A stretch of 64,000 nucleotides of DNA from Buttiauxella agrestis (GCF_900446255.1 NZ_UIGI01000001.1:4676763-4740762); one strand, 5' to 3'. Shown: positions 52,229 to 62,847, numbered from the stretch's first letter. Translations and numbers: made by a program. The notes: generated by a model not told the origin, from the letters alone.

Positions 52229-53869
52229 TCAGGCCGAACGCCGCCAGCCAATCAACCAGGTCACAATGCCGCCAGCCATTATCCAGGCGGGCATGAATTC
52301 CCATTCGGGCTTGTTAATGAGTAATAACGTGCCGCTTATCATCAGCGTCGCACCGATGCCGAACAGGTAGCGAGATTGCGCCTGCCGAACCTGATTGCGT
52401 TGTAAATCACGCGTTATTTTATCAACACTATTTTGTAATTGTTTACCCTGGCGCAAACTGTCGTACATCAGTTCCGGTAGTTCTGGCATTTTTTCAATCC
52501 AGAACGGCGCTTTCTCTTTAAGGGTACGAATAAGTGCCGGTATTCCAACCTGATCTTTGATCCAGTCTTCCAGGAAAGGCTTGGCCGTTTTCCACAAATC
52601 CAGTTCTGGATAAAGCTGTCTTCCGAGGCCTTCAACGTAAAGAAGCGTCTTTTGCAGCAAAACAAGCTGCGGCTGAACTTCCATATTAAAGCGTCGAGCC
52701 GTGTTAAACAGGTTCAGCAATACATGGCCAAAAGAAATCTCTGCCAGTGGTTTCTCGAAGATAGGTTCGCAAACAGTACGAATCGCAAACTCAAAGTCTT
52801 CAACGTTGGTATCGGGAGGCACCCAGCCAGAGTCCACATGCAACTCGGCCACTTTGCGATAATCACGGTTAAAGAAAGCAATAAAGTTCTCTGCCAGATA
52901 GCGCTTATCTTCTTTATTGAGCGAGCCAACAATGCCGCAGTCGATACCGATATATTGCGGATCTTCCGGGTGCTCGTAGCTAACAAAGATGTTGCCAGGA
53001 TGCATATCAGCATGGAAGAAGCTGTCGCGGAAAACCTGAGTGAAGAACACCTGCACGCCACGTTCTGCCAACAATTTCATGTTAGTGCCTTGTTTGTGAA
53101 GCATGGCAATATCAGAAACGGGAATGCCGTAGATGCGCTCCATCACCATCATGTCCTGGCTACAATAGTCAGAGAACACTTCCGGCACATACAGCATTGG
53201 GCTGTCTTCAAAATTCCGGCGCAACTGGATAGCGTTCGCAGATTCACGCAGAAGATTCAGCTCATCAATGAGTGTTTTTTCGTATTCACGCACCACTTCC
53301 AGCGGACGCAAACGCCGACCATCAGGCAGGAGCCGCGGCACCCAACGCGCGAGGCGATAGATAAGCTTCATATCGGCTCGAATAATCGGCAGGATATCCG
53401 GGCGAATCACTTTGATCACCACTTCTCGGCCATTTTCTTTCAGGCGAGCCGTATGAACCTGAGCGATAGAAGCCGACGCCAACGGTGTGATATCAAAATC
53501 ATCAAACCAGGACTCAACAGGAATGCCGCCCATCGCTTGTTCGATTTGTTGTTTTGCTAAAGCCCCATCAAACGGTGCTACGCGGTCCTGGAGCATGGCA
53601 AGCTGGTCGGCTATTTGCGGTGGAAACAGATCGCGACGAGTTGAGAGCATCTGCCCAAACTTAATCCACACCGGCCCCAGTTCCTGTAATGCCAGGCGTA
53701 AACGCTCACCGAGGAGTTTGTCTTTATGGCGGTTTGGCATCCAGAAAAGCATGCGTCGCCAGATACGTAACGGCAGCGTTATGCGAATACGTGGGATCAG
53801 CTCATCCAGACCGTAACTCAAGAAAGTGCGAACGATGAAATAGAGGCGGCGAATTTCTCCAGGCGTCAT
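52229..53869 (-). CDS. ubiB: UbiB, ABC1/ADCK atypical kinase for ubiquinone synthesis
   Basis: UbiB is a membrane-anchored protein-kinase-like ATPase that supports ubiquinone hydroxylation steps. The 546-residue product has the E. coli length. The family KxGQ motif is in [16 protein letters not shown] near residues 80-95, the invariant Ala-rich loop [10 protein letters not shown] near 128-137, and HADMHPGN near residue 286-293. Two C-terminal membrane helices ([17 protein letters not shown] and the [17 protein letters not shown] stretch) anchor it. Its start overlaps the ubiJ stop by four bases. Confidence 0.97.
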   Translation of the reverse strand: MTPGEIRRLYFIVRTFLSYGLDELIPRIRITLPLRIWRRMLFWMPNRHKDKLLGERLRLALQELGPVWIKFGQMLSTRRDLFPPQIADQLAMLQDRVAPFDGALAKQQIEQAMGGIPVESWFDDFDITPLASASIAQVHTARLKENGREVVIKVIRPDILPIIRADMKLIYRLARWVPRLLPDGRRLRPLEVVREYEKTLIDELNLLRESANAIQLRRNFEDSPMLYVPEVFSDYCSQDMMVMERIYGIPVSDIAMLHKQGTNMKLLAERGVQVFFTQVFRDSFFHADMHPGNIFVSYEHPEDPQYIGIDCGIVGSLNKEDKRYLAENFIAFFNRDYRKVAELHVDSGWVPPDTNVEDFEFAIRTVCEPIFEKPLAEISFGHVLLNLFNTARRFNMEVQPQLVLLQKTLLYVEGLGRQLYPELDLWKTAKPFLEDWIKDQVGIPALIRTLKEKAPFWIEKMPELPELMYDSLRQGKQLQNSVDKITRDLQRNQVRQAQSRYLFGIGATLMISGTLLLINKPEWEFMPAWIMAGGIVTWLIGWRRSA

Positions 53870-54486
53870 TTGTTCTCCAGTTTTTCCAGTCGCGCAACGA
53901 GTGCTTCGACCTGACGTTCGACTGCTGCCGTTTCCTCAGCAAACCATGCGACTTCCAGCGACCCCGGAGCCATCTTCCACTCTTCAGTAATCGCTTCTGA
54001 AAGATATTGTTGGTTGCGGGTAAAGCCTTTTTTTAGCAACTTACTGCCGCCGCGAATCACCTTGCCGATGCCTTCTGCAGCAATGTCTCCGATATACGGA
54101 GCCATTAATTCTGCCGGATCAAATTCAGCAAGGTCCATCAACGCAACCCAATTCTGAACGACCTGAAGATCGCCTTCCACTTCCAGCTCACCGCTACGAA
54201 TCAGCGCCGTAAGCTGTTGCCTGTCGCGCAGTTTTGGCAGAGTGCCAAGCGCGGTTTTCACCACGCAATCAGCGTCACCTTCCCATTGACCTAACACGTC
54301 AATTTGCTGCTCGCTGAAGACTAAAACGAGGGGCGAAGCGAACTCTTTTAGCTCGACACGCAACACCTTACCCATTAAGCGCTGACGTGCCGCTTTTAAT
54401 CCCCGGTCACGCCAGAGAAAGGTATTGAGAACACTTTCAATCCCGGCAGTGATTAGCGGCGTAACTGAAGAAAGCAGCAAAGGCAT
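53866..54486 (-). CDS. ubiJ: UbiJ, ubiquinone biosynthesis accessory factor
   Basis: UbiJ carries an SCP2 lipid-binding domain and helps assemble the soluble Ubi complex. The 206-residue product starts [18 protein letters not shown]; the frame runs 15 residues further upstream without family support. Conserved segments include [34 protein letters not shown] split over residues 85-120 and the C-terminal EITEEW-like [10 protein letters not shown] followed by a coiled-coil [18 protein letters not shown]. In E. coli the 3' half of this locus also encodes the EsreS RNA. Confidence 0.95.
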   Translation of the reverse strand: MPLLLSSVTPLITAGIESVLNTFLWRDRGLKAARQRLMGKVLRVELKEFASPLVLVFSEQQIDVLGQWEGDADCVVKTALGTLPKLRDRQQLTALIRSGELEVEGDLQVVQNWVALMDLAEFDPAELMAPYIGDIAAEGIGKVIRGGSKLLKKGFTRNQQYLSEAITEEWKMAPGSLEVAWFAEETAAVERQVEALVARLEKLENK

Positions 54487-54499
54487 CACGAACTCCCTG

Positions 54500-55255
54500 T
54501 CAGAATTTATAACCACGGTGCAAAGCAACAACGCCAGCGGTCAGATTGAAGTAAGTGGTGTTCTCAAAGCCTGCATCTTCCATCATCGCTTTCAGCGTTT
54601 CTTGATCCGGGTGCATGCGAATCGACTCCGCCAGATAACGGTAGCTTTCTGCATCCTGCGCCACGATTTCACCGATACGCGGCAGAATATGGAATGAGTA
54701 CGCGTCGTAGGCTTTACTCAGGGGTTCGATAATCGGTTTGGAGAATTCCAGAACCAGCAGGCGACCACCTGGCTTTAATACGCGATACATAGAACGCAGA
54801 GCTTTCTCTTTGTCTGTCACATTACGCAGGCCGAAAGAGATAGTGATGCAGTCAAAGAAGTTATCCGGGAATGGCAAAGCTTCGGCGTTAGCCTGAACAT
54901 AGTTCACATTGCCAACCACACCGATATTGCGAAGTTTCTCGCGGCCCATTTTCAGCATTGAGTCGTTGATATCTGCCAGAACCACTTCACCTGTTTCACC
55001 GACCAGACGAGAGAATTTAGCGGTTAAATCACCGGTGCCTCCCGCTAAATCGAGTACACGCTGACCACGACGGACACCACTGCAATCAATGGTGAAACGC
55101 TTCCAGATGCGATGGATGCCGAATGACATCAGATCATTCATTACGTCGTATTTTGCGGCCACAGAGTGGAACACATTAGCGACCATATCGGCCTTTTGCT
55201 CTTTCGCTACAGTGCGAAAACCAAAGTGTGTTGTTTCCTGGGATTCTTCAACCAT
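54500..55255 (-). CDS. ubiE: UbiE, ubiquinone/menaquinone C-methyltransferase
   Basis: UbiE methylates both demethylmenaquinone and the octaprenyl-methoxy-benzoquinol intermediate with S-adenosylmethionine. The 251-residue protein has the E. coli length, with the SAM-binding motif [12 protein letters not shown] near residues 67-78, [10 protein letters not shown] near 94-103, and the family signature [13 protein letters not shown] near 144-156. It is the first gene of the ubiE-ubiJ-ubiB-tat group, 90 bp after rmuC. Confidence 0.97.
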   Translation of the reverse strand: MVEESQETTHFGFRTVAKEQKADMVANVFHSVAAKYDVMNDLMSFGIHRIWKRFTIDCSGVRRGQRVLDLAGGTGDLTAKFSRLVGETGEVVLADINDSMLKMGREKLRNIGVVGNVNYVQANAEALPFPDNFFDCITISFGLRNVTDKEKALRSMYRVLKPGGRLLVLEFSKPIIEPLSKAYDAYSFHILPRIGEIVAQDAESYRYLAESIRMHPDQETLKAMMEDAGFENTTYFNLTAGVVALHRGYKF

Positions 55256-55345
55256 CTCAATGCCTGCTTGTCCAAAAAATGTTTGTGAAGTGTAACAGAA
55301 TGAGGCCTAAAGCCCTATGCTTCAAGCCATGCGCTTGACCCGGGT

Positions 55346-56779
55346 TTAACGTTCACCCACGATATGTCGGTTATCCAAACTATTGTCAGCCAGGTTTTCT
55401 TCATCTAATTCATGCTCGTGGCGAGCTGAATTATCGTCTTCTTCAAATCTGGCCTGCTCGACCAAATCTGGATTAATCTCACGTTTAACTTCAACGCCCA
55501 GGCCACGAAAAGCATCGGCCTGCACGAGAATATTGCCACGTCCCGAAGCGAGTTTTTTCATCGCCTGTCGATAGTTATCCTGCGCTTTATCGAGGCTCTG
55601 GCCTATCGCCGACATATCATCAACAAAGAGGCGCATTTTGTCATACAACCGACTGGCACGTTCGGCAATTTGTTGCGCATTCCGGCTTTGATGTTCATAA
55701 CGCCACAAATTGGCAACGGTTCTTAATGCCACCAACAATGTGGTTGGGCTAACCAGCATGATGTTATTTTTGAGCGCTTCACTGATGAGTTCAGGCTGGC
55801 GGTCAATCGCCAGTAAAAATGCAGGTTCGACGGGGATAAACATCAACACATAATCCAGCGAACGCAAACCCGGTAACTGCTGATAATCTTTGCGGCCCAG
55901 CATACGAATGTGATTACGCATCGCTGCAATATGTTCATTGAGCGCACTTTCTCGCGTTAACTCGTCGTCGCCATTGTAATAACGTTCATAGGCCACCAGC
56001 GTCATCTTGGCGTCGATCACCACATCTTTGCCTTGCGGCAAACGTACGATGACATCTGGCTGCATACGGCTGTTATTTTCGAGCTGGATATTCACCTGAG
56101 TTTCGTATTCATAACCTTCACGTAAACCGGATGCTTCCAGTACGCGGGTCAATACGACCTCGCCCCAGTTACCCTGCGTTTTGTTATCCCCTTTCAGGGC
56201 TTTGGTGAGGTTAAGCGCCTCTTGCGCCATCTGAGAATTTAGCTGCTGAAGGTTGCGGATCTCGTGAGTCAGCGTGTGCCGCTCGCGAGCCTCCTGCCCA
56301 AAGCTTTCTTGCACCTGGCGGCGAAAGCCATCCAGTTGTTCGCGCAATGGCGACAGCAAGCCATTCAAACTTTGGCGGTTTTGTTCTTCAACTTTTCGGC
56401 CGCTTTGTTCAAAGATTCGGTTGGCAAGGTTTTCAAATTGTTCGCTGAGGCGTTGTTCGCTGTTAAGCATCTGGCGATGTTTATCGTCAGCATTAAGACG
56501 GGTTTGCTCAAGCAACGTGGAAAGCTCACGGATGTCTGCTTCCTGCGCACTGTTGATTTCTAGCTGCGTGCGCAATTCGCGATTGAGTTGCTCACACTCT
56601 TCTTTCCAGTGCTGATTTTGCTGCAACTCCTGCCGGGAGGCAGTCAGTTCACCGTAGATTTCTCGTTGTTCTTCATACAGAGCGGATTGCCGCTGCGCTG
56701 CCCGCAAACTTGCCAGCAACCAGCCGGTCAGAACCCCAGCCAGCGCAATACCAGTCCCGAATAAAATAGAAATATCCAC
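55346..56779 (-). CDS. rmuC: DNA recombination protein RmuC
   Basis: RmuC limits inversions at short inverted repeats and contains a PD-(D/E)XK nuclease-like core. The 477-residue product probably starts with GTG at 56779 (VDISILFGTGIALAG), preceded by GGGAG at seven bases; a longer frame to 56875 lacks similarity to the family. One N-terminal membrane helix is followed by a coiled coil over roughly residues 30-150 and the conserved GNWGEVVLTRVLEASGL and DVVIDAKMTLVAYERY blocks. Confidence 0.95.
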   Translation of the reverse strand: MDISILFGTGIALAGVLTGWLLASLRAAQRQSALYEEQREIYGELTASRQELQQNQHWKEECEQLNRELRTQLEINSAQEADIRELSTLLEQTRLNADDKHRQMLNSEQRLSEQFENLANRIFEQSGRKVEEQNRQSLNGLLSPLREQLDGFRRQVQESFGQEARERHTLTHEIRNLQQLNSQMAQEALNLTKALKGDNKTQGNWGEVVLTRVLEASGLREGYEYETQVNIQLENNSRMQPDVIVRLPQGKDVVIDAKMTLVAYERYYNGDDELTRESALNEHIAAMRNHIRMLGRKDYQQLPGLRSLDYVLMFIPVEPAFLLAIDRQPELISEALKNNIMLVSPTTLLVALRTVANLWRYEHQSRNAQQIAERASRLYDKMRLFVDDMSAIGQSLDKAQDNYRQAMKKLASGRGNILVQADAFRGLGVEVKREINPDLVEQARFEEDDNSARHEHELDEENLADNSLDNRHIVGER

Positions 56780-56880
56780 AGTCACTCCCAAAAAGTCATG
56801 CCAGGCATCAGCAAAATAAAATTCTGCTGTATAAATGTCCAGATGAAAAGGGATTTCCTGCGAGGCGTTACGCAAAGCGT

Positions 56881-56907
56881 AAAAATAAGCCGGCTTGCAC
56901 CGGCTTT
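56881..56907 (-). terminator. Terminator after udp
   Basis: On the minus strand AAGCCGG and CCGGCTT form a stem around TGCAAG, followed by ATTTTT. It lies seven bases after the udp stop codon and separates udp from rmuC. Confidence 0.85.
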
Positions 56908-56913
56908 AGGGGA

Positions 56914-57675
56914 TTAAATTAAGCGACGAGCCGCTTCGACCACGATTTTCACCGCGTGGCTTTCGGTTTTCTTCATGGTTTCCGCGTTAGGAATTTCTTG
57001 CTGGGTACGGTTCACAATCACGCCTGCAACCATACCGGCACGCAGACCCTGGCTTGCGCACATGGTCAACAGTGTGGCGGATTCCATCTCATAGTTCATC
57101 ACGCCCATCTGCTGCCACTCTTCCATGGAGCCTTTGTAGCGGTTCACTACGCGGCCTGAGAAGGTGTCGTAACGCTCCTGGCCCGGGTAGAACGTATCGG
57201 AAGACGCCGTCACGCCAATGTGCGTGGTCGCGCCGATAGATTTCGCAGCTTCAACCAGTGCGGTGGTACACGCAAAATCAGCAACCGCAGGGAATTCCAT
57301 TGGCGCGAAGTGCAGGCTGGCACCATCAAGGCGCACAGAAGCCGTAGTCACCAGAACATCACCAACATTGATATGTGGCTGAATTGCACCGGTCGTGCCA
57401 ATACGCAAGAAGGTACGAATGCCCAACTGCGCCAGTTCTTCCACAGCGATAGAAGTAGACGGACCACCGATACCGGTTGAGCAGACGATCACTGGCTTGC
57501 CGTCTAACTCAGCACGCCAGGTAGTAAATTCACGGTGGGCAGCCAATTTGACCGGCTTGTCCATCAGTACAGCGATTTTTTCAACTCGCTCAGGGTCGCC
57601 CGGGACGATGGCAAGTGTTGCCCCCTGCAGGTCGCTTTTAGTGAGGCCGAGGTGAAAAACATCAGACTTGGACAT
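56914..57675 (-). CDS. udp: Uridine phosphorylase
   Basis: Udp splits uridine with phosphate into uracil and ribose-1-phosphate in nucleoside salvage, as a hexamer. The 253-residue product has the E. coli length. The phosphate-binding [10 protein letters not shown] near residues 26-35, [11 protein letters not shown] near 91-101 and the nucleoside-binding [10 protein letters not shown] near 194-203 are intact. Upstream are two CRP-like sites flanking a CytR-like half-site. Confidence 0.98.
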   Translation of the reverse strand: MSKSDVFHLGLTKSDLQGATLAIVPGDPERVEKIAVLMDKPVKLAAHREFTTWRAELDGKPVIVCSTGIGGPSTSIAVEELAQLGIRTFLRIGTTGAIQPHINVGDVLVTTASVRLDGASLHFAPMEFPAVADFACTTALVEAAKSIGATTHIGVTASSDTFYPGQERYDTFSGRVVNRYKGSMEEWQQMGVMNYEMESATLLTMCASQGLRAGMVAGVIVNRTQQEIPNAETMKKTESHAVKIVVEAARRLI

Positions 57676-57747
57676 AACAGACTCCTCTGTTTAATAGGTT
57701 GGCTTGCATTGCTTAGAGGTACTGTACAGAACCCCGACAAAGAATTT

Positions 57748-57763
57748 CGTGACGCATTTCACT
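57748..57763. promoter_or_regulatory. CRP-like site 1 of udp
   Basis: CGTGA-N6-TCACT resembles the CRP consensus and lies about 73 bp upstream of the udp start codon. Its centre is 52 bp from the second site, the spacing seen at CytR-regulated promoters of E. coli. Confidence 0.6.
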
Positions 57764-57799
57764 TTGAATGAAACAAGTTACATTATTTTCAACTGAAAT

Positions 57800-57815
57800 A
57801 GTGATGAAAATCACA
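57800..57815. promoter_or_regulatory. CRP-like site 2 of udp
   Basis: AGTGA-N6-TCACA matches the CRP consensus at nine of ten core positions. GTTACATT at 57776 between the two sites resembles a CytR half-site. Confidence 0.7.
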
Positions 57816-57942
57816 TTTATGCAGATATTCATTCATTGCGCTTATACCGAAACAACTGACACCGACCCCCCCCCAAATTCATTCAATTTGCACGGGGTTG
57901 GCTATAGTTACCGCTGTGCGCTATTAAAAAAGGATAATGACA

Positions 57943-58770
57943 ATGAAAGAAGAACGACAATCAGGTCAATCGCCGGGCGGAAATTTCGCACCCGCGGCCT
58001 CCCCTCTTGCTTCCACTGTATTACATACCCCGGACGACAGAGTTTTGGCAGGGGAAACCTCTATACCCACTCAGGGCGAAAACATGCCCGCTTACCACGC
58101 CAGGCCGAAAGGTGTTGAAGGCTCTTTACCGATCGTCATTGTGGTGCAGGAAATTTTCGGCGTACATGAACATATTCGCGATGTCTGCCGTCGCCTGGCG
58201 TTAGAAGGCTATCTCGCTGTCGCGCCGGAACTCTACTTCCGCCAGGGCGATCCTAATGATTTTGCTGATATTCAGACGCTGTTTAGCGGGCTGGTTTCTA
58301 AAGTTCCCGATGCGCAAGTTCTGGCAGATCTCGACCACGTTGCCAACTGGGCAGCGAGAAATGGCGGTGATGCGCACCGCCTGATGGTGACTGGTTTTTG
58401 TTGGGGCGGACGTATCGCATGGTTATACGCCGCGCATAATCCGCAATTGAAAGCGGCGGTCGCCTGGTACGGTAAACTGGTGGGAGAAAAATCGCTGAAT
58501 TCTCCTCATCACCCGGTCGATGTGGCTATCAACCTTAATGCACCAGTACTCGGACTATACGGCGGGCAAGATACGGGAATACCGCTGGATACCGTAGAAA
58601 CCATGCGCCAGGCGTTACGCGCAGCGAATGCTAACGCGGAAATTATCGTCTATCCCGAAGCAGGCCATGCCTTCAATGCAGATTATCGTCCAAGCTACCA
58701 TGAAGAATCAGCAAAAGATGGCTGGCAGCGTATGCTGCGCTGGTTCGAGCGTTACGCGGCCAAGAAGTAA
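57943..58770 (+). CDS. ysgA: Dienelactone hydrolase family protein
   Basis: The 275-residue product resembles E. coli YsgA/DlhH, an alpha/beta hydrolase of the dienelactone hydrolase family whose physiological substrate is unknown. The nucleophile Cys is in GFCWGGR near residue 147, the catalytic His in GHAFNADYRPSY near residue 240, and the Asp lies in GLYGGQDTGIP. The ATG at 57943 is preferred over the one at 57937 because the AGGA ribosome site is then eight bases away. Neighbour of udp in E. coli as well. Confidence 0.93.
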   Translation: MKEERQSGQSPGGNFAPAASPLASTVLHTPDDRVLAGETSIPTQGENMPAYHARPKGVEGSLPIVIVVQEIFGVHEHIRDVCRRLALEGYLAVAPELYFRQGDPNDFADIQTLFSGLVSKVPDAQVLADLDHVANWAARNGGDAHRLMVTGFCWGGRIAWLYAAHNPQLKAAVAWYGKLVGEKSLNSPHHPVDVAINLNAPVLGLYGGQDTGIPLDTVETMRQALRAANANAEIIVYPEAGHAFNADYRPSYHEESAKDGWQRMLRWFERYAAKK

Positions 58771-59131
58771 CGGATTTCGCCCTGGTACTACCGGGGCATT
58801 TACCCTATCAATAATAAGTGTATTAGCTCACACTCTTCACTCTGCTTTTTTTAATTCTGTCGCCTTCCAGCACGTTGGTGTATGGATTATTTATTACATC
58901 TGGAAGTGAAGGTGGGCTTAAGTGGGGGAAGTTAGTTCTATAGCCTGTTACATATTTTTATTTGCTTATATATTTAATCAATAATTTACAGGATGGGCAT
59001 TAACTATATAAATAGTTAATAACCGGATTGATTCTATAAATAATTTGCATCCCTTTATTCTTAAGAACAGAATCTAAAAATATTTTGTTTACAGCACATT
59101 TCTTAAGAAACCATGATAAAGGGAATAAGTC
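58771..59131. other. AT-rich intergenic region with inverted repeat
   Basis: This 361-bp stretch holds no gene. A stem GCCCTGG/CCGGGGC at 58779-58797 may terminate ysgA. Beyond about 58900 it becomes very AT-rich and contains a perfect inverted repeat TTAACTAT-ATAA-ATAGTTAA at 59000-59019. The promoter of the following two-gene unit should be here. Confidence 0.6.
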
Positions 59132-59998
59132 ATGTCAGAACTGAGGCCGCATAAACCCAAAGACTATTTGTTAGACGAGCATACCTTTAGCTCCTATCCC
59201 AGCATGAACCCCGCAATGCGTGATATGGCCGTAATGAATGGTTCATTTATTACAGAAAGTCGCTACATTATGTTGCTGACACTGGATGAAGCACAAAGTG
59301 TAGTAGATGAACTTCTCGGCAAAGTTGATTATATGTTCTCTTACCGGGCTGGCCCCGGGAATATCAAAGACGGTCTGGATGGCTTTCGAACAGCCAGTAA
59401 ATTGATGACATACCATAATGAATTTGGAAAACTCGTTATCAGATTCCAGTCACTGGGAATCAGAGCGCTAAAATGCCGTATAGGCGGAACGGATTATATT
59501 AAGTTAACAGGCTACCCTGCATTACGGCGTGTTCTCAATGGCACTCGTTATAGTTTACGCAATCCACAAATACTGGAAATGGGGATTGGAATACGTGGAC
59601 TCGGTTCTTCAATTGTTAAAGGCACTAAATTTTGTATTTGTTGCTCACTTGCCTGGCGAGCCGTAGAGCTGATATTTAAATCGAATTATGATCTGGTTGA
59701 TTTTTTAGTTGATGTCACGATGGACGTGGCAAAGATTATTGTGTCGAGTGTGGCGGTTGGGGTTGTGGGTGGGGTTGCTGTTTTGGCAAGTCTGCCGGTA
59801 ATTGTTACAACATCTGTTGTTATCATAGCAGGTATAGCTCTAAATATAGGATTAAATGCATTAGATGATCAGCTTGGTTTATCTGCCAGCCTAAAAGAAA
59901 AATTACGCATTGCCCTGGCAGAAGAGCAACGGATCAACGAGTGGAATCAACAGCATTCTTCACCATTTTTAAACTTACTCGCGAATACATCGGACTAA
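59132..59998 (+). CDS. Unrecognised protein with C-terminal hydrophobic hairpin
   Basis: I do not recognise this 288-residue protein with certainty. Residues 1-160 look soluble and lack a signal peptide. An amphipathic stretch covers about 161-182, then two hydrophobic segments, roughly 202-220 and 222-242, are separated only by a Leu-Pro turn, followed by a charged tail of about 46 residues. A buried hydrophobic hairpin of this size is typical of colicin-like pore-forming domains and some type VI effectors. A GGGAATAAG ribosome site precedes the ATG. Base use is visibly more AT-rich than the flanking genes, suggesting transfer. The next gene follows after two bases. Confidence 0.75.
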   Translation: MSELRPHKPKDYLLDEHTFSSYPSMNPAMRDMAVMNGSFITESRYIMLLTLDEAQSVVDELLGKVDYMFSYRAGPGNIKDGLDGFRTASKLMTYHNEFGKLVIRFQSLGIRALKCRIGGTDYIKLTGYPALRRVLNGTRYSLRNPQILEMGIGIRGLGSSIVKGTKFCICCSLAWRAVELIFKSNYDLVDFLVDVTMDVAKIIVSSVAVGVVGGVAVLASLPVIVTTSVVIIAGIALNIGLNALDDQLGLSASLKEKLRIALAEEQRINEWNQQHSSPFLNLLANTSD

Positions 59999-60000
59999 AA

Positions 60001-60465
60001 ATGAGCAGAGAAACTATTTTAGAATGGCTACTGTATCGTGGCGCTGCTTTCGTTTTGATTCTCATAATGTACGCATTACTTTATTTCATATTGTTTTCCG
60101 TACCGATGTACGATCTCCGATCATTATTATTACATAATGAGATCATTGTTTATCATGCTAAAGCTGTCGCTTGTGTAGGGGCCATACCTCTTTGCATCTA
60201 TTCTATATTCGTTGCTCTTCGAGTATTTTTTACCAAAGGAGTTAAACCACCTACAACACAAACCTCTATTGGTAAGGTCTGTAGCGGCGTTTGTGTCATT
60301 GTAACTTTCTTATCATTCATCATCGCATTCTTAATCCCCATCGGATTAATGTTTTCACCTTATAGCAATTGCCCGCAAGAAAAACTCGGCAATTATTATG
60401 TCACTGATTTGGAACTCTGTAAGACCATCGAACCCAGAAACTGGAAGATAGAGAAAAAGCAATAA
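60001..60465 (+). CDS. Small membrane protein, possible partner/immunity protein
   Basis: The 154-residue protein has three clear hydrophobic spans, near residues 12-34, 53-76 and 93-118, and a C-terminal tail with two cysteines (Cys124 and Cys140) in YSNCPQEK and LELCKTI. The start at 60001 follows the preceding stop by two bases; a frame beginning inside the previous gene is possible but not needed. It may belong to the small enterobacterial family DUF1240, which I recall only loosely and cannot check here. The coupling to an upstream protein with a hydrophobic hairpin suggests an effector/immunity-like pair, by inference only. Confidence 0.7.
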   Translation: MSRETILEWLLYRGAAFVLILIMYALLYFILFSVPMYDLRSLLLHNEIIVYHAKAVACVGAIPLCIYSIFVALRVFFTKGVKPPTTQTSIGKVCSGVCVIVTFLSFIIAFLIPIGLMFSPYSNCPQEKLGNYYVTDLELCKTIEPRNWKIEKKQ

Positions 60466-60493
60466 TGCCGGATGAGGCTGTGCTTATCCGGCA
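60466..60493. repeat. REP-like palindromic element
   Basis: TGCCGGAT and ATCCGGCA arms enclose a 12-base imperfect centre, the structure of enterobacterial REP sequences. It lies directly after the small membrane protein gene. Confidence 0.7.
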
Positions 60494-60509
60494 TAAACGT
60501 TTAAATTTT

Positions 60510-60540
60510 GTAGGGTGGATAAGCGCCAGCGTCATCCACC
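60510..60540. repeat. REP-like element of a second type
   Basis: GTAGGGTGGATAAGCGCCAGC followed by GTCATCCACC forms a stem GGGTGGAT/GTCATCCACC, like the GTAGGGTGGATAAG repeats seen in several enteric genomes. It lies eight bases before the metE stop and may end both convergent transcripts. Confidence 0.6.
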
Positions 60541-60547
60541 GGTTTAC

Positions 60548-62809
60548 TTAAGCGTTACGCAGATTCTGTGCCGCTTTCACCATGTTTGCCAGTGCCTGGC
60601 GAGTTTCCGTCCAGCCACGGGTTTTCAGACCGCAGTCCGGGTTCACCCACAAGCGTTCTGCCGGAACAGACTCTGCCGCGTTCCTTAGCAGAGCTTCAAT
60701 CCATTCCACACTCGGCACATTCGGTGAGTGAATGTCATATACGCCCGGCCCGATTTCGTTCGGATATTCAAACTCTTTAAACGACTCCAGCAAGTCCATA
60801 TCCGAACGTGATGTTTCAATGGTAATCACATCTGCATCCAGCGCCGCAATGGAATCCATGATGTCGTTGAACTCGCAGTAACACATGTGAGTGTGGATTT
60901 GCGTGTCGTCTCGCACCACGGCGGCGTTCAGGCGGAAAGCTTCCACACCCCATTCCAGATATGCCTGCCAGTCGGACTGGCGCAGCGGTAAACCTTCGCG
61001 CAGTGCCGGTTCATCAATCTGAATGATGCCGATACCTGCGGTCTCGAGATCCTCCACTTCATCCCGCAACGCCAGAGCGATTTGTTTCGCGATGGTTTCA
61101 CGGCTCACATCTTCGCGCGGGAATGACCAGCACAAAATCGTCACCGGGCCGGTCAACATGCCTTTTACCGGTTTATCCGTCAGAGACTGGGCATACTTCG
61201 CCCATTCCACAGTGATCGCTTCCGGGCGGCTGATATCACCAATCACAACCGGCGGTTTCACGCAGCGGGAACCGTAGCTCTGAACCCATCCATTTTGGGT
61301 AAACGCGAAGCCGTCGAGGTGCTCGCCGAAATATTCCACCATATCGTTACGCTCTGCTTCACCATGCACCAGCACATCGAGGCCTAAACGTTCCTGCTCG
61401 GCAACAGCCTGTTTGATGTGTTCCGCGATGCCGGTGCGGTAATTATTGGCATCCAGGTTCCCTTTCTTGAAATCGAGGCGCAGACCGCGAATTTCAGTGG
61501 TTTGCGGGAACGAACCGATGGTGGTCGTCGGCCATGCTGGTAAGTTAAAGCGCTGACGCTGGGCCTGAGCACGAACGGTATATTCGCTCTGACGTTGGCT
61601 ATCTTGCGCGGTGATTTTTGCCAGGCGCTGTCCTACTGCTGCGTTATGTACGCGCTGTGAATGGCGACGAGCCTGAATCGGCGCACTCCACTCTGCCAGT
61701 TTTTCTGTGTTGCCACTGTTCAGCGCATCAGTGAGCAAAGACAACTCGGCACATTTTTGCAGAGCGAAGGCAAACCAGCTTTTTACTTCTGCATCCAGAC
61801 GAGTTTCAACGTTCAGGTCGATTGGGCTATGTAACAACGAGCAAGAAGAGGCGACCCAAAGATCACGCTTGCCCACCAGATCTTTAAGATGCGCATATTT
61901 TTCCGTTAAATCAGCACGCCAGACGTTACGGCCATTAATCACACCCGCCGACAGCAGCCAGTTGGCTGGCAGTTGTTGATGCAGTGCATTGATATCGTCT
62001 TTGCCATGCACGAAGTCGACGTGCAAACCCTGAACGGGCAGCGCCGTAATCGTATTCAGATTGGGCGTCACGCCTTCAAAATAGGTGGTCAAGAGCAGTT
62101 TAACGTTACCCGCCAGCGCATCGTAAGCCGATTGGAACGCATCCAGCCACTCCTGCGGTAACTCCAGCACCAGCGCCGGTTCGTCGATTTGCACCCATTC
62201 GATGCCGCGTTTTGCCAGTTCCGCCAGCACCTGTTGGTAAACTGGCAGAATATCTTTCAGCAGGCTCAGGCGGTCAAACGGCTCGCCTTTCACTTTACCC
62301 AGCCACAGATAAGTCACCGGGCCAAGCAGCACAGGTTTCACGTTGTGGCCGAGTGAGAGCGCTTCGTCGACTTCATCCAGAAGCTGCGTCCAGGTCAGCT
62401 TGAACTGCTGGCCTTTGGTGAATTCCGGGACCATGTAGTGGTAGTTGGTGTTAAACCATTTGGTCATTTCAGCGGCTGCGGCTGGCTCACCTGTGGGTGC
62501 GCGGCCACGACCCAAACGGAACAAAGTATCGATATCGACGCTACCGTCCGCGTTCTGATGACGAGCCGGCACATTGCCAAGCAGCAAGCTGGTGGTCAGA
62601 ACGTGATCGTACCAGGCGAAATCGCCCACCGGCAGCAGTTCCACGCCAGCTTCTTTTTGTTGTTCCCAGTGGCGAGCACGCAGTTCGCGGCCCACCGCCA
62701 ACAATTCTTCCTGGGTGGAGTTGCCAGCCCAGTAACTTTCTTGCGCTTTTTTCAGTTCGCGACGTAGACCAACGCGAGGAAAACCGAGGGTGTGATTTTT
62801 AATAGTCAT
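60548..62809 (-). CDS. metE: Cobalamin-independent methionine synthase
   Basis: MetE transfers the methyl of methyltetrahydropteroyl-triglutamate to homocysteine, giving methionine without B12. The 753-residue product has the E. coli length. The zinc ligands are in [11 protein letters not shown] near residues 639-649 (His and Cys), a Glu downstream, and Cys of [10 protein letters not shown] near 723-732. The N-terminal half is a duplicated barrel that binds folate. It diverges from metR across 125 bp with MetJ and MetR sites. Confidence 0.98.
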   Translation of the reverse strand: MTIKNHTLGFPRVGLRRELKKAQESYWAGNSTQEELLAVGRELRARHWEQQKEAGVELLPVGDFAWYDHVLTTSLLLGNVPARHQNADGSVDIDTLFRLGRGRAPTGEPAAAAEMTKWFNTNYHYMVPEFTKGQQFKLTWTQLLDEVDEALSLGHNVKPVLLGPVTYLWLGKVKGEPFDRLSLLKDILPVYQQVLAELAKRGIEWVQIDEPALVLELPQEWLDAFQSAYDALAGNVKLLLTTYFEGVTPNLNTITALPVQGLHVDFVHGKDDINALHQQLPANWLLSAGVINGRNVWRADLTEKYAHLKDLVGKRDLWVASSCSLLHSPIDLNVETRLDAEVKSWFAFALQKCAELSLLTDALNSGNTEKLAEWSAPIQARRHSQRVHNAAVGQRLAKITAQDSQRQSEYTVRAQAQRQRFNLPAWPTTTIGSFPQTTEIRGLRLDFKKGNLDANNYRTGIAEHIKQAVAEQERLGLDVLVHGEAERNDMVEYFGEHLDGFAFTQNGWVQSYGSRCVKPPVVIGDISRPEAITVEWAKYAQSLTDKPVKGMLTGPVTILCWSFPREDVSRETIAKQIALALRDEVEDLETAGIGIIQIDEPALREGLPLRQSDWQAYLEWGVEAFRLNAAVVRDDTQIHTHMCYCEFNDIMDSIAALDADVITIETSRSDMDLLESFKEFEYPNEIGPGVYDIHSPNVPSVEWIEALLRNAAESVPAERLWVNPDCGLKTRGWTETRQALANMVKAAQNLRNA

Positions 62810-62847
62810 TTTTTTACCTCATAAGATTTATGAAACCCGAAGGATTT

